NCBI RefSeq assembly: GCF_007655135.1
Contig: NC_045133.1
Span: forward strand, 20,185,845-20,249,844
Origin: Punica granatum
Lineage: Eukaryota; Streptophyta; Magnoliopsida; Myrtales; Lythraceae
DNA: 64,000 bases
Direction: 5' to 3'
Numbering within the stretch: position 1 is the first letter of the stretch; each line of letters opens with the position of its first letter. The translations under genes and the position numbers were made by a program. The notes beneath the pieces are model-generated. The model had not been told where the DNA came from and did no database searches. It saw only the letters and a list, made by a program, of their open reading frames with translations. Below, piece by piece: positions 1 to 11,271 of the stretch.

Positions 1-1165
1 AAACACTTTTATGTTTATCTAGCAGCAGTAAGTGCGATCTTCATCAAGGAAGAGGGATTGCAGCAACAGCCTGTCTATTTTATCAGCAAAGTCTTACGAG
101 GTGCCGAGCTTAATTACTTGATGATTGAGAAGACTGCTTTTCCCTAGTTTTCACATCCCGGAATTTGCAACCTTATTTTTACGCACACCCAGTTGTTGTT
201 TACTCTGATCAGCTTTTGAGGCAAGTCCTTCATAAGGTTGAACGCTCTGGGAAAATGTGAAGTGTGCTATTGAGCTCGGCCCATTTGGGATTGAGTATGT
301 GCCGAGAACCGCAATCAAAGCACGGGCATTGGCAGACTTGGTGGTGGAGGTCACAAGGAACGAAAACGAGCAAGATAATGAAGTCGAGCAAAGAAATTTC
401 GTGGAAAGTTGGACGTTGCACTATGATGGCTCGGATACTCAACGTGGAGCTGGAGGAGACGCTACGTTGGTTTCACCTGAAGGAAAGCAGATGAAGTACG
501 CTATGGTCTTGCCATTCCAAACAACAAATAATGAAGTTGGATATGAAGCTTTGATAACAGGTCTTATGATCGCTAAAGGATTCAGAGTGGGCAACATGTT
601 AAAAGTGACTCGCAGCTCGTTGTTGGCCAAATTAATGGGGAGTGTGAATCGAAGATTGAAAGGATGAAGCTGTATCTGGGACGGGCTCGAGAGGTTTTAG
701 CTCACTTCAATTCATATCAAATAACCTTAATTCTGCGAGCTGAAAATGAGACAGCAGACATTTTGGCCAAAATGGCCATAGATTTCACCCCGGCCAGAGT
801 GAATTTTGTGGAGTATGGAACAGCTAAGAGCTCGGCTCGTTTTACTCCACTAGAAGTAATGCAAATTAATGACCAAAAAGGAGTTGGATGACTCCAGTCA
901 TTGAGGGCAAGTCACCCGAAAATAAGAAGTTATCGACGAAAATACAGACGAGGACTGCAATGTATACGTTGGTCGATGAGGTCCAATATATAAAGGGCTT
1001 TTTTCTCATCCTTTGTTAAGACGCGTTGATTAAAGTGAAGGGAACTTCCTCTTTAAGAGAAATTCACGAAGGAATTTGTGGAGCACCAGAAAGAGGCAGG
1101 TCAATAGCTAACAAAGCATTGAGGCAAATACTTCTACTGGCCCACAATGCGGAGGATCTTTATTT
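1..1165 (+). pseudogene. Ty3/gypsy retrotransposon pol remnant (RT end, RNase H, integrase head)
   Basis: A decayed polyprotein fragment runs off the left edge of the window. Bases 1-145 read as the C-terminal part of a gypsy reverse transcriptase/RNase H region (VYFISKVLRGAELNY), then an in-frame stop follows. Bases 257-667 carry a plant-type second RNase H (LHYDGSDTQRGAGGDATL, then TTNNEVGYEALITGL), and this continues in another frame at 664-891 (ENETADILAKMA). Bases 1030-1165 resemble the integrase zinc-binding head (REIHEGICGAPERGRSIANK, then ALRQ). Order RT, RNase H, integrase is the Ty3/gypsy order. At least two frameshifts and several stops make it non-functional. No LTR was seen on the right side; the integrase core is missing, so the element is truncated near 1165. 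Confidence 0.85.
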
Positions 1166-1449
1166 TGTAACCACTACAGCCTTTTCTAAAATTATCGAAC
1201 TTTATTTTATATAAAGCGAATTACTAAAATTTCTTTTTTTTTTCAAGGAAGATATCAAGAAATATTTTTTAAAAAAATCAACCATTCCATTACCTAAGAA
1301 TCTCTTGCATTTTTTCATCCACTATCCAATTTTAAAGTCGGGTCATATTTTTTAAATTGAGCAATCTTTAGTTTGCACAAAAGACATGAGAACAATCTCA
1401 CACGTACAAAGTGCGTGAGAGCTAATAATGTATATCTACAACCATCAAA

Positions 1450-1622
1450 GTAAGTTAGTTCAAGCCGTTCAAACTTCAAAGTTTGTTCCCTTTAAATTAA
1501 GTCTAGAATTCGAGTCTTGTGAATAGAGAAAATTCACGCTGAGAAAGTTTTACTGCTTAGTGGGTCGACTGGCTTAAACTAGATCAGTCGATATTCGTTG
1601 GATTTCCCACATACCAAGTTGC
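1450..1622 (+). repeat. SINE-like repeat, family B, copy 1
   Basis: This stretch shares a layout with 10629-10793 and 56400-56575: a tRNA-like B-box core (GAATTCGAGTC), a middle part with GAGAAAGTTTTACT, a block of the form TCGACTGG...AACTAGATCAGTCGA, and an end of the form TTGGATTTCCCACATACC. The three copies are scattered and diverged, as expected of an old SINE family. The A box is poorly preserved here. Confidence 0.5.
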
Positions 1623-2274
1623 AAACTTAAAAGGGTTAAAAAAAATTTGTATATCTACTACCACTGTCTCCAGAGTTTGAAGGCAATTAAGTCCATTTTT
1701 ATAAATATAAAGATAAATATTAAAATGAATGACATTTTCTAACCATCTTTTTGTAGGCGATCGGGGATTTGAAATATTCATCCTGTTTTACAAACCAGAC
1801 CAAAAGAAAAAAAGGCAAAATTTTTCTATATATCAGAAAACCTACAATCTGGAGTGGCTCTGGGATGGAGAACTTTGCAAATACATCAAGGAGCAAGAAC
1901 AGAGGATGAATTTTGGTTGAGATTAGACACTGAAACGTGAATTTTCACTGCTAGACAGGTAATAGGTTGGGATGGCCAAATCTTTTGGTACTGAACCATT
2001 GTCGAGGTACGATGGCAACAGAACAAAACATTGACGCCTGCGAGGTGTATGGATTTTGTGCAGTCTGCAGTGCTAAAATGTGTACGCCTTATCTGGTCGT
2101 GTGGCATTACTCAAGAATAGAATCAGCATGTTACCCTTGAAACAATCACTACCTAGAAGACTCAACCAAACGAATATCAAACTCTTGCTCGACAGAAGAT
2201 CCTTTAAATGCATTTTTTCCACTACAAATGTGTTCTTTACAATGAAATTGTAATCGAAACTCGTAATGGGATGT
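1623..2274. other. Non-coding stretch; 3' flank of the zinc-finger gene
   Basis: No ORF here shows recognisable protein similarity. The part nearest 2275 should contain the 3' UTR of the minus-strand zinc-finger gene. Nothing else was recognised. Confidence 0.5.
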
Positions 2275-5200
2275 CTATGAGGGCTTTTTCTTCCGTGTGG
2301 TCCGCGAGATGCGCTTAAGATCTTGTGTGCCACTTCTGATTCCCCTGTCACACGAAAACTTTGATCATGTCATGTTCTTGAGTCTTTTCAGAAGGACCAT
2401 AAACGAGAGAAGAAAAAAAATACAGAGAGAGAGAGAGAGAGAGAAGCGAAGATATCACATACCTCTGATACAAGTAGATAAAGATATAGAACAGAGGAAG
2501 CAGCAGAAGAACCAAAATGGAGATGACAATATAGAACGCACTCCTCCTCTTCTGCAGGTTTATCGATATTAAGACGACAGTCAAGCAAGTGCAAGAGTCA
2601 CGCAAAGGCACAAGAATAGAATCTAAATTGCGGAGACCAATTTCTGCTTCTATGTGGACGGAACTAAAGGGAAGAGGATGAAGGGTATGGAATTTGGTTT
2701 ACCCTGCGTCCCCTTGAGAAGGGTTTTCGGCTTCCAGAGCAGGTGTGAGCGTCACAGAATTGGCGCAAGAAAAATTCTGTCAATTTGTTAATAGCAAAAT
2801 TATTGACTGAAGACAGTAACAAAAGTTAGTTCTGAATCAATGAGTCGAGCAAGTGGAAAGAGATGTTCAACCATACCATGAAGACGGCTTGCTGAAGGAC
2901 CTTGATTAACTGGGAAACAAGTATCTGCTAGGCTCTGCAGAAGTCAAGCATACACATCATATCATACTGCGATAACAGAAAAAATAAAAATAAAAAATGC
3001 CAAATCATAAATGTTATAGAGGAAAAGAAGACACTGTTTCTTGTTGTGCACCTCACATAAGTGTCCGTTCCTTGCCGCAGCAGCAGGGTTGCACTTGGAC
3101 TTCTTTGGTGTGGAGTCCATCACATAATCACAATGCAATGCTCCACATAAATCTGCCAAACACCTTCCATGGCTCTGGAATGAGAACAAATGTTATCCAT
3201 TTTTCACTTTTGAAGGGCCATTGTATGATGGAATGACAAGGGATTGGCATTAATAACAATCAAATTGGAAAGCCATGGAATCGCATTCTTTTATGTTTTT
3301 ATTTGTAGTATGAGACTCTTAGTATAGCATTAATATGGCAAACCAAAGCAAAATCCATAATCGAAGAAGCACACAACAAACTTAGACTTTTAGAGGATAA
3401 GTCATGAGCAACCAATGTTGACTAGATCAGCAGATGATATGAGTATATTGATGACACTGGCCATTTGATTTCATTCTAAAGTTAGAGAAACTTCGAGTAA
3501 TTAAACAATTCGACTCTGTGTATTTAGTTTGATACGTCGAATCTGATATGGGACCAATATAAATATCATTATATCAGAGCATTAAAGTAGCAGACTTTCA
3601 TGAATATCTCGTACTGATCAAGCAGTTAGGTAGAATTTGACCATTTGCAGATTAGGCATATCCTAGTTATAAGGGGACCAAACTATGCTAGGAAACTGAG
3701 CTGGCTACCGTATAAGGGGACCAGCAGTCCATTGTTTTATGATACAGAAGTGAACAATCAAAGAAGAATCATAGCTAGAAAATCTTTCCAATACAAAAAG
3801 ACATGAAATGATATTGAATATACCACATACCGTATTCAACATATCATAGTGCCTGTTGTCGAAATGCTTATCGAGATATTTCTCTTCGTAGAATCTCTTT
3901 CTACAGTACCCACACTTCCACTCATTTATATCGGTATGGATCTTGTGCTGTTCCTGATCCCTGTACAGGTTATTTTCATGGTGGAGTCTACAGTTTGTCG
4001 AAAGTTGATATCTCTCCTTTTCTAGGAAGGGCGTGAGATACTGCAAAAAGTTGTAAGATTTCGCATTTGAATTCCCAACAACTGATTAAGTAAAATGTAT
4101 AGAAAAGCACCAATATATTCTACGTTCACCTCATCTATAATTTTGGAAGCAGCTCTGCTCCTTTCCCTCGAACAGTGGACTTCATGTGAACCACCTTGCT
4201 CTAGCCCCAAGTTTCTAAGGATTATTAATATTGTTAGGCGCATATCACGTGTCAACTCAGAGTACAATACCGATAACTAGTAAGTAATTTCAAACCGTCA
4301 TGGACAAATGAGTGACGGGTCATAAACTTTCATCTATATTAACCAATGACTTGCTTCACCAAAGACAATCCACATAAGTCCATAACCATTATAATGCGAG
4401 TCTATTGGGATAAAAAGTAATTAATGGTAAGACTTTGTACAAGTGTGATGAAGTCAGCAAACAGACCTTGAAGCTGCAGATGCTTCAGAATCCTGAAACA
4501 AGCAAAACAAGAAAAGACGTTGCATTAGATGAAAACCACCATACCACCAGCTGCAAAAAAAATATACCAGGATGGGGAAGAAAACAAAGGTCCATGTCAG
4601 GTGAATGGCGATGTATAGTGCGATTGGAAATGAGCAACCAGTGTGAGCAAATGATTAATGATCAGGCCACCCTGATCCCGATTGGAAATAAGTAAACTAA
4701 GAGTACGAAAACAAAAAACCGAACGAAGTTGTAAATAGCATCGCATCTCCCATCTCCCATCTCTGCTCTAGTATGACAAAAAAGGTAAAACTACCGAATG
4801 GAGGATAATTATGATTTAACAGGACTTGATCTGATTGTTAACTTGTCGGTTTTGGCAACCCATGCTGAGCTAACTACCATGGCTCTGCCACTAAAAATCT
4901 TTATGCGATAAGAATTTTTGCAGCTTAAACAGAACCAAACAGTGGTACAGAGATTCTTGCCGGCATTACGTCAAACAGGAGATAGACGCACGTAACAGTC
5001 TGTGAAGATATGAACTTTAACATCCAAAATGAAATTATGCAAAGATCAGTGGATACCAAGTTCAAAAGATGGAAAATTTCAACCGGATCAAGAACTACCC
5101 AGTTCATAAAATTCAAGATCCACAGACTGGCCGAGGAGGCGGCACCTCATCAAAGGAAAGAACATAGGAATCAGCTCAGAGGAGCTATGCGGATTACCTG

Positions 5201-5302
5201 GGACAGTGAGGCCGAAGAGATCGCGATGAACTGCAGAGGGAGTGATAAACAACAGATAAAGAGACAGCTTAGGCGGCTCCATCTCAAGGAGGTCGTCATC
5301 AT
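2275..5302 (-). CDS. Membrane-anchored C2H2 zinc-finger protein, nine exons, 279 aa
   Basis: Exons on the minus strand are 5302-5198, 4492-4467, 4214-4130, 4040-3831, 3174-3052, 2934-2877, 2776-2703, 2551-2463 and 2344-2275. All junctions are GT-AG and all phases agree, giving 840 nt. The start MMTTSLRWSRLSCLFICC opens a hydrophobic signal peptide (about residues 1-32). A canonical finger C-x2-C-x12-H-x4-H lies at residues 115-136 (CGYC ... HFDNRH). Cys-rich segments (CLADLCGALHC, QFCDAHTC) follow, then one membrane helix at about residues 232-255 and a basic tail ending KKKPS. The layout matches a conserved plant family of secretory-pathway proteins whose biochemical role I do not know. The finger would face the lumen if the signal peptide is used, so a disulfide or structural role is as plausible as nucleic-acid binding. 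A longer ORF over exon 1 is in another frame and does not splice in phase. Confidence 0.88.
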
Positions 5303-6360
5303 CAATGACGTTCCCGTCGAAGCGGAGATCGGACAGGAGCTGGTTCTGCGATGGGTAGTCCAATGAGAGTTGCCACGTCAGCCGGTTGGTTTCATTTAAC
5401 CGGCGCATAGGAATTTTTATAGGTCGGATCTATGAGGGCCCGCCGTCCTGCCCGACGAGGGCCGACCAAGACTTATAAAAAGGACATAATTACAAACTAC
5501 ATCTCCAAATTAACTTAATTGCAAATACTACGCTAGAACTATTACCGATTTACAGATCACCCCCGTACGTATAAATTTTGGACGGCTAATCGGTTATCAA
5601 TCCACAGAGCCTGGAGTCCTTGTAAATTGTAATATCTATTCGATCGTGCTGATAGATTGATGATTGATTGCGATTCGATCAGGGTCATAAGACAAAAACG
5701 ATGAAACAAATATCTCGGGTTCCTCGTTTGCTCGCTTCATGAGTGTTTTATTCCTTCACGTTGTGCACAAGGTATTGATCTTATCCAGTATAAGTTGGGA
5801 GTCTGGAACATGATAACTAGTAATTTTCAAGGTGGCTTCTTTCCTAAAATGGGTATGTCTTTAATAACGAATCATCATAACACGTGTGCTCTATTTTATA
5901 CATAGCCATAATTTGCCCATGCGATACACGAATATGAAGTCTTAGAACAATAATTATTAGATTTCTTTTACTTGTATTAATGTTACATTGTCACAGATTA
6001 CACTAACTTTATATGGTATAAGCGTGTGTATATTCAAAGATATAGTTATCTTTAACAAAATTATCTAGTAGTCAATGAGAATGTAAACTAACACATCACA
6101 TTGGTAAATCTATGCGATAAATTAAAGACAATAGTATATTAATAATAGAATTCTTATATAAGACTGTAAAGTTTAAAAGTTAGAAAATAAAAGAAATTTA
6201 AATAAAATTTAGAAAAAAAATTAACATATATTTTGTAAGTAACATATGGCCCTTTAAAAAACATAAATAAAAATAATATTTACTTATTGGAAGATTATTT
6301 TTAATGAAAAAAGTACTAAAATTCTTGAAATACATTTCAAGAGTTAGTATTATTGAGAGT
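5303..6360. other. Intergenic, AT-rich; upstream of the zinc-finger gene
   Basis: No protein similarity was seen on either strand. The part from 5303 to about 5550 is the presumed promoter and 5' UTR of the minus-strand zinc-finger gene. The rest becomes strongly AT-rich toward 6360. Confidence 0.4.
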
Positions 6361-6836
6361 ATGAGACTATCTCCATCCCAGGTCTCTCATTTGAGTCCTT
6401 GATCTGGGCCCCACACTAATACATAGGGGCTTTGTCAGATAGAGACTAACATAATAAAAAGATAAACTCACTACTCCAATTACAGTTTCTGATTTTAAAT
6501 CTCCGATGGGGCCCACATTTATTAAATGAATATAACTCAAAATAATTAAAATTAGTTAATAAATATTAATTAACAATATTTAATATGTAATAATATTATT
6601 ATTATTATTTAATACATAATAATATTAATTAGTAATCAATAAATCGTAATATTAATTAAATACTTACTTACAAATAATTACTAAAATTCATAAAAATGAT
6701 TTCAAAATTACATGACGAAAAATTAAACGAGCAATTGAAAGAAAATTACATGAACAACAGAGAAAAAATTACACAAGTAACCGAAAAAAGTACACGAGGT
6801 ATGGGAAAATAAGTTTAGTCGATATTGCGAGTATTT

Positions 6837-8125
6837 TTAAATTGCCAAATATGTTACCAAATTCGCTTGCAATTTTAGATGATGTTCTTTATCCCGAATC
6901 CAGATACGATTTCGGATATATTCCTCATATGGAGCAAATCTTTGCTCCCCTCACCGAATCGATGTTAAGCCGCCGATGGGGGGATCATCGTACTCCGAGC
7001 ATGGATCGAAGTTGACATTATAGGTGTTCCTCTCATCATCAACGATCATATTATGCAATACAATGCAAGCTCTCATGATCATTCCAAGCTTCTCCACGGA
7101 CCACGATCAAGCAGGGCCACGTATACTAGAGAATCGAGCCTACAAAACCCTGAAAGCACGCTCCATGTCCTTTTGTACCCTCTCTTGATATTTTCCAAAT
7201 AGCTTTCTCTTCTCTCATCGAGGGATTGATTTCACGAACGTTGCCCATTCAGGATATATATCATCTATCGAATAATATCCCAAAGTATAGTTGGTGCTAC
7301 TGATAGCATAATTTACTTAGGAAGCATGACCTTCTAACACATCATCAAAGACCGATGACTGGTCTAAAATGTTGATATCATTGTTCGACCTAGCCATGCC
7401 AAAAAATAAGTGTCATATTCAGAGGTTAGGTCCCCCCACTACTTCAAGTACTAAAGTTAGAGATCCATGGTAACTCATGTACATATCGTGTCATGCCTTT
7501 AAGTAGTTTCTCCCCTCCCAGTGCATGCAGTCAATGCTGCCCATAATGCTCGAGAAACCACGCGACTCTCCAATTAGTAGTAGGCGTTGGACATCTTCCG
7601 CATTAGGCCGGTGCAAATATTGAGGCCCGAAAACCGAGACGACGCCTTCGGCAAACTTGCGTAGGCATTCATTCGCAGCGCTCTCTATTAGTCGAAGATA
7701 TTCATCGATGGCGTTAGAACCTACTCCATAAGTCAACATACGTACGGCCGTGTTGCGTTTTTGTAGCGGGGATATGATTGTTGTGCCTATGGCATCTCTT
7801 CTTTGCTGGAAATATGTATCAATGCTTGAGAGGCCCTCGACAATTTGAAGGAACAAGTGCTTCCTCATTCTAAACCGTCGTCGAAATGTCTCTGCACTAA
7901 CTTGTCAACGAAGTAGTTCTGCATAGGCTGCTTATGACTTGCTTCGCAATCCCTATTTATAGTCTTCTTTTTCGATTTGGAGGAAGAGCTTTCACCAGAG
8001 ATGGCCTGCTACATCTTTTAAATGAGGTCAACGTAGCGCTCATCCATAGCAAGTTTCAACGAGTCTTCCTTCCAATCCAATGGATCCATGGAGATGTTGT
8101 TGGGATCATTAGGATTTCCAGCCAT
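6837..8125 (-). pseudogene. PIF/Harbinger transposase (HARBI1/ALP1-like) pseudogene
   Basis: Reading the minus strand from an ATG at 8125 gives MAGNPNDPNN, then a broken stretch, then an open run at 7868-7491 containing MRKHLFLQIVEGLSS and GSIDCMHWEGRN. That second segment is the first-Asp region of Harbinger DDE nucleases. Further down come [46 protein letters not shown], and a natural-looking end LVTYLAI followed by TAA at 6839-6837. At least five in-frame stops and a frameshift interrupt it. The element is dead. Host genes of the ALP1 family share the fold, but the stops and the neighbouring ORF1 remnant favour a transposon. Confidence 0.85.
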
Positions 8126-8429
8126 ATTCGGAGGAAGTGAATTGGAGACAAGAGGATGTGAATTGAAGACAAGAGGATATTGATGAATGCATATGAGAGT
8201 GAAATCATTTTATTGAGAGAATTCCAACGGCTACTTTCCATCGGTTATTTCTCAAAGGTTAGTTTTTAAAAAGTAAATTAATTTACAATTTACAAAAACA
8301 AATATCATAGTAAAATGTAAATTTCATTACTTAGGTAAACATTATGAACATAACTGATGAGTCTAACATGGTTGGAAACATTACAAGCATAACTACTTGT
8401 TAAAAAGCTTCACAAGAACATCGTCTAAC

Positions 8430-8700
8430 AATATTTGGTAAATGGAAAGTCTTACCGGACTAAAATTACCCGTGTCCGTTGCGATGAGTTTCGCGGTAGT
8501 TTCTCTATTTCTCGCCATAATTTCTTCCCACCTGATCTCGAACTCTGTTTCTTTCATTTTCTACAATCTGTCATATTTGTCGTCTATACTAGTAAACAGA
8601 GACTTGACAATGCTTGCCGCCTCACCGATCTCGGTAGCAGCAGCATTCAACCCTTTAGATAATTTTCCTTTTGTCATATTGTTCATCTTGAACAAGTAAA
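8430..8700 (-). pseudogene. PIF/Harbinger ORF1-like remnant
   Basis: One minus-strand frame reads MNNMTKGKLSKGLN, AAATEIGEAASIVKSL, a single stop, then EIRWEEIMARNRETTAKLI. The Trp-Glu-Glu and Arg-rich end with surrounding acidic and helical segments resembles the C-terminal part of the second (Myb/SANT-like, DNA-binding) protein of plant Harbinger elements. It sits just upstream of the transposase remnant on the same strand. The plus-strand ORFs here are shadows. Confidence 0.5.
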
Positions 8701-8990
8701 AAACATTTCATTGATCCTTAATCTTTAATTAATTTTTCGATTTCGATTTAATTCATTTTCTATTCAGCAATATCAACATGTTCTGGTAAGTTCACTTTGG
8801 TCTTATCATATGAATTTTCGTCCAATCTATTGACATATAAATTACTTGCGAATGAAAAGTGTCTTATGAAAACTAAAATAATTTAATATAAATTAACGAC
8901 TGCAAAGTATTTTATCTGAGGTTCAACAACTATTACGGCTTTCGATTATCTAGAGCATGGGTATAGCTGTTGGAAAAACCCCACTCCTTA

Positions 8991-9594
8991 ATGTCGATAT
9001 TTCAAGTTAGCTACTCTATGTTTTGGAGATGGAAGCCTCGTAGACTCAACAAGAAGAGAAGGGACGTTGGGCTACCCTCTCGATGATGTCGCGAGAAACT
9101 CTAGCAGATAATAATCACTAAAAGGGGCACGAGTAAGATAGGGTTAGGGCCTTGCACATATTCCAGATTACCGAGGGACTCAATGAATAGTTGTAATCAT
9201 TTCCCTTGGCAGAGGTGTTAACATTATTATCTTTTTCTTTATCTTAAAAATTTTTTATTGAGAAAAATACTGCATATAAGTAGACTTTGCTCGAGATCAA
9301 GATATCAAAAATATTGCCCTAAGCATTTACTTTGAAAATTCCTCAGAAATAAATAAATAAATAAGTTAAAAGGAGAAAATTGAAAAGAAATAATACATTT
9401 ATCTGGAAATTTTTTTAGGAATTTTAGGATTTTTTTTCCAATTATCTAATTTATATGTCACTTTGGAAAATATTTTTATAGTCTCCTATTTCCGTTATCA
9501 TTATATATCTAGTTGATATCTGCGTGTTACAGATAACTTTCAAAAATAGATAGTTGATGTATGACATGAATGACTATAAATAAAAGAAAGATAT
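8991..9594. other. Unassigned intergenic DNA
   Basis: No ORF of note and no recognised repeat. From 9240 it is AT-rich. Confidence 0.4.
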
Positions 9595-9745
9595 GTATCG
9601 AGAAAGACGGTATAACACAGTGGCGCACATGGTCACCTTGCTCACCTAGTAATCAATAGATTACTAAATAATTAATAAAGCGGCACGGGTAATCCCACTA
9701 GGTATCGAACATGTGATTTCATACTATTGCGACGAGAATCATTTG
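9595..9745. repeat. tRNA-derived SINE, family A (two fragments)
   Basis: Bases 9610-9650 look like a SINE head on the plus strand (ACACAGTGGCGCACATGG). Bases 9660-9745 carry the minus-strand arrangement seen in the other family A copies: B box ATGTTCGATACC followed by GGGATTACCCGTGCC and TTATTAATTATTTAG. Probably two fragments abut or one is rearranged. Confidence 0.5.
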
Positions 9746-10628
9746 CCTCTGAACTAATTTTTGGGAGCATTTGTTCCCTCATTAAAGCTAATGTATCCTC
9801 TTCTATTAAGGCTAATGTATCCTCTTCTATTAATTTTGTTAAGATGAATAGAAAATGCCAAAAAAATTAAAATAGGGGAAAAATAGGTGTGGGAAGGCTT
9901 GATGCCACCGGACAGGCCCCCTTCTTCCTAACACTCCATGTTCATCGGATGTGAGACAATGCAGTGTCAGTGGAGGGAAGAGAGAGAGGAAGAACATTAC
10001 CTAAGGGAGATTACAAGAGAGAAGTGGGAGATAGGAAGAAGAGCCGCTCAATGTCGACCACCACTGACTGTGTTGGCTACTGACAAAGCTATTGATGCGC
10101 TTGCCTAGTCGTTAGCGGTTGGGGTCGAGCAACCGGCCTCCATTATTACTGGATAATTTGGCCACTACAAATTGAAATGCTACAGCGTCGTTATCACCTG
10201 ACACGGGCTAGCAGCTAGCCTGCCTCAATTTCCTAAACGAGCGAAAAAAGCCCCATAGCGATACAAGAGCGAAAGGAGGTTGGGCGCGGGTGCCGCGGGA
10301 ACGGGTTCTTTTTCATAGAATGCGATGTTTTGGAATCTCCTTACTCGCAAGCTTGGGATCTATTGAAGAAAGAAAGAGAACGGTGGGCATCAAGCGGTTA
10401 ACTTTAACAAAAAAGAAATCATAATGTTTTTTTTATATAACAATTTTAGATAGATTTAGAAAAAAATGTGACGCTATCCGATTTTATACGTAACTAGACT
10501 TGCCAAACTAATACTCACGTACACCAAACTCAGCCTCTAGCCCACCTATACTCTGATCAAATGTCAATGCATTCATCTCCGTATATAAGACCATCATTCT
10601 ACCCAAAAGAAAAACAACTCTCATAGTC
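9746..10628. other. Intergenic; contains a possible organelle-derived stretch at 10195-10390
   Basis: No genes were recognised. Bases 10195-10390 are GC-richer than the surroundings and read like plant mitochondrial intergenic DNA (for example GGGTGCCGCGGGAACGGG). This is an impression of composition and style, not a match. Confidence 0.3.
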
Positions 10629-10793
10629 AGAGTGCATTCATTGAAATAATTCGACACTTATTTATTTTAAATATAGTCTCGAATTCGAATTTTACGAATA
10701 AAGAAAAATTATGATTATGAGAGTTTTATTTCGATGAGTCCATGTGACTCGAACTAAATTAGTCGAGCCATATTGAGTTTTAGGAAAAAAAAA
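10629..10793 (+). repeat. SINE-like repeat, family B, copy 2, with poly-A tail
   Basis: Same layout as 1450-1622: B-box core GAATTCGAATT, then GAGAGTTTTATTTCGATG, then CTCGAACTAAATTAGTCGAG and ATATTGAGTTTTAGG, ending in a run of about 14 A at 10780-10795. A 3' A-run is what a retroposed SINE should have. Confidence 0.55.
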
Positions 10794-11271
10794 AAAAAGA
10801 TGATCAAATGTATATTTATTTGTTTGTGTGGTTAGAAAAATGGGACAAATCTATGTCGTTTTTCGGGAAGGAGACCGTCGTGGTTGCCCGCTGGCTCGGA
10901 CCTTTTCCTAGTCTTTGAATCCCACCTGCTCCTCCTCCTCCTCCAACGTCTGACTGGGTTAACTGGGCGTCACTCCGGCGGCTCATCGACCTTCACTTCA
11001 CTCGAACGAACAGCCATAGTTAGCAAACAAGCTGCTGAAGCTCACAGTTGTTTATGTCCCTGCAATTATTCAATCCCAAATGTCAACCACCCTGCATGTT
11101 CAATCACCATTAGAAAATAGTAAACAATCTACATGACATCTCTATCTCTCCCGTGGATTCTTTATTCGCCTCATTCATATCACCCCCTTTGACCATCAAC
11201 CGCGTAAACTCTTAATGCCAGATCGATTTGGGCATTACCCATTTCAGTCCCGGCCCTGAGGCGGAGCTCCG
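10794..11271 (+). promoter_or_regulatory. Upstream region and 5' UTR of the galactosyltransferase gene
   Basis: This gap precedes the ATG at 11272. Composition turns GC-rich near the start codon. No clear TATA box was seen at a fitting distance. A 78-codon ORF at 10884-11120 has no recognisable similarity. Confidence 0.35.

Larger units (their letters stand above)
6361..8990 (-). mobile_element. PIF/Harbinger DNA transposon, degraded
   Basis: The region carries remnants of both proteins expected of an autonomous plant PIF/Harbinger element: a DDE transposase on the minus strand (6837-8125) and an ORF1-type Myb/SANT-associated protein on the minus strand (8430-8700). The left flank at about 6361 (CTATCTCCATCCCAGG, with GGGCCCCAC soon after) looks like an element terminus. 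I could not find a convincing inverted match on the right, so the right limit is a guess. Confidence 0.6.

Noticed and set aside
5010..5366. A 118-codon plus-strand ORF
   Set aside because: Antisense to exon 1 of the zinc-finger gene, with no family similarity.
5088..5408. A 106-codon minus-strand ORF over exon 1 of the zinc-finger gene
   Set aside because: It has no signal peptide and cannot be spliced in phase to the next exon; the overlapping frame from 5302 gives a signal peptide and fits.
8940..8990. A right terminal inverted repeat for the Harbinger element at GAGCATGGGTATAGCTGTTGG
   Set aside because: Its orientation is direct, not inverted, relative to the left end, so it was not used to fix the boundary.
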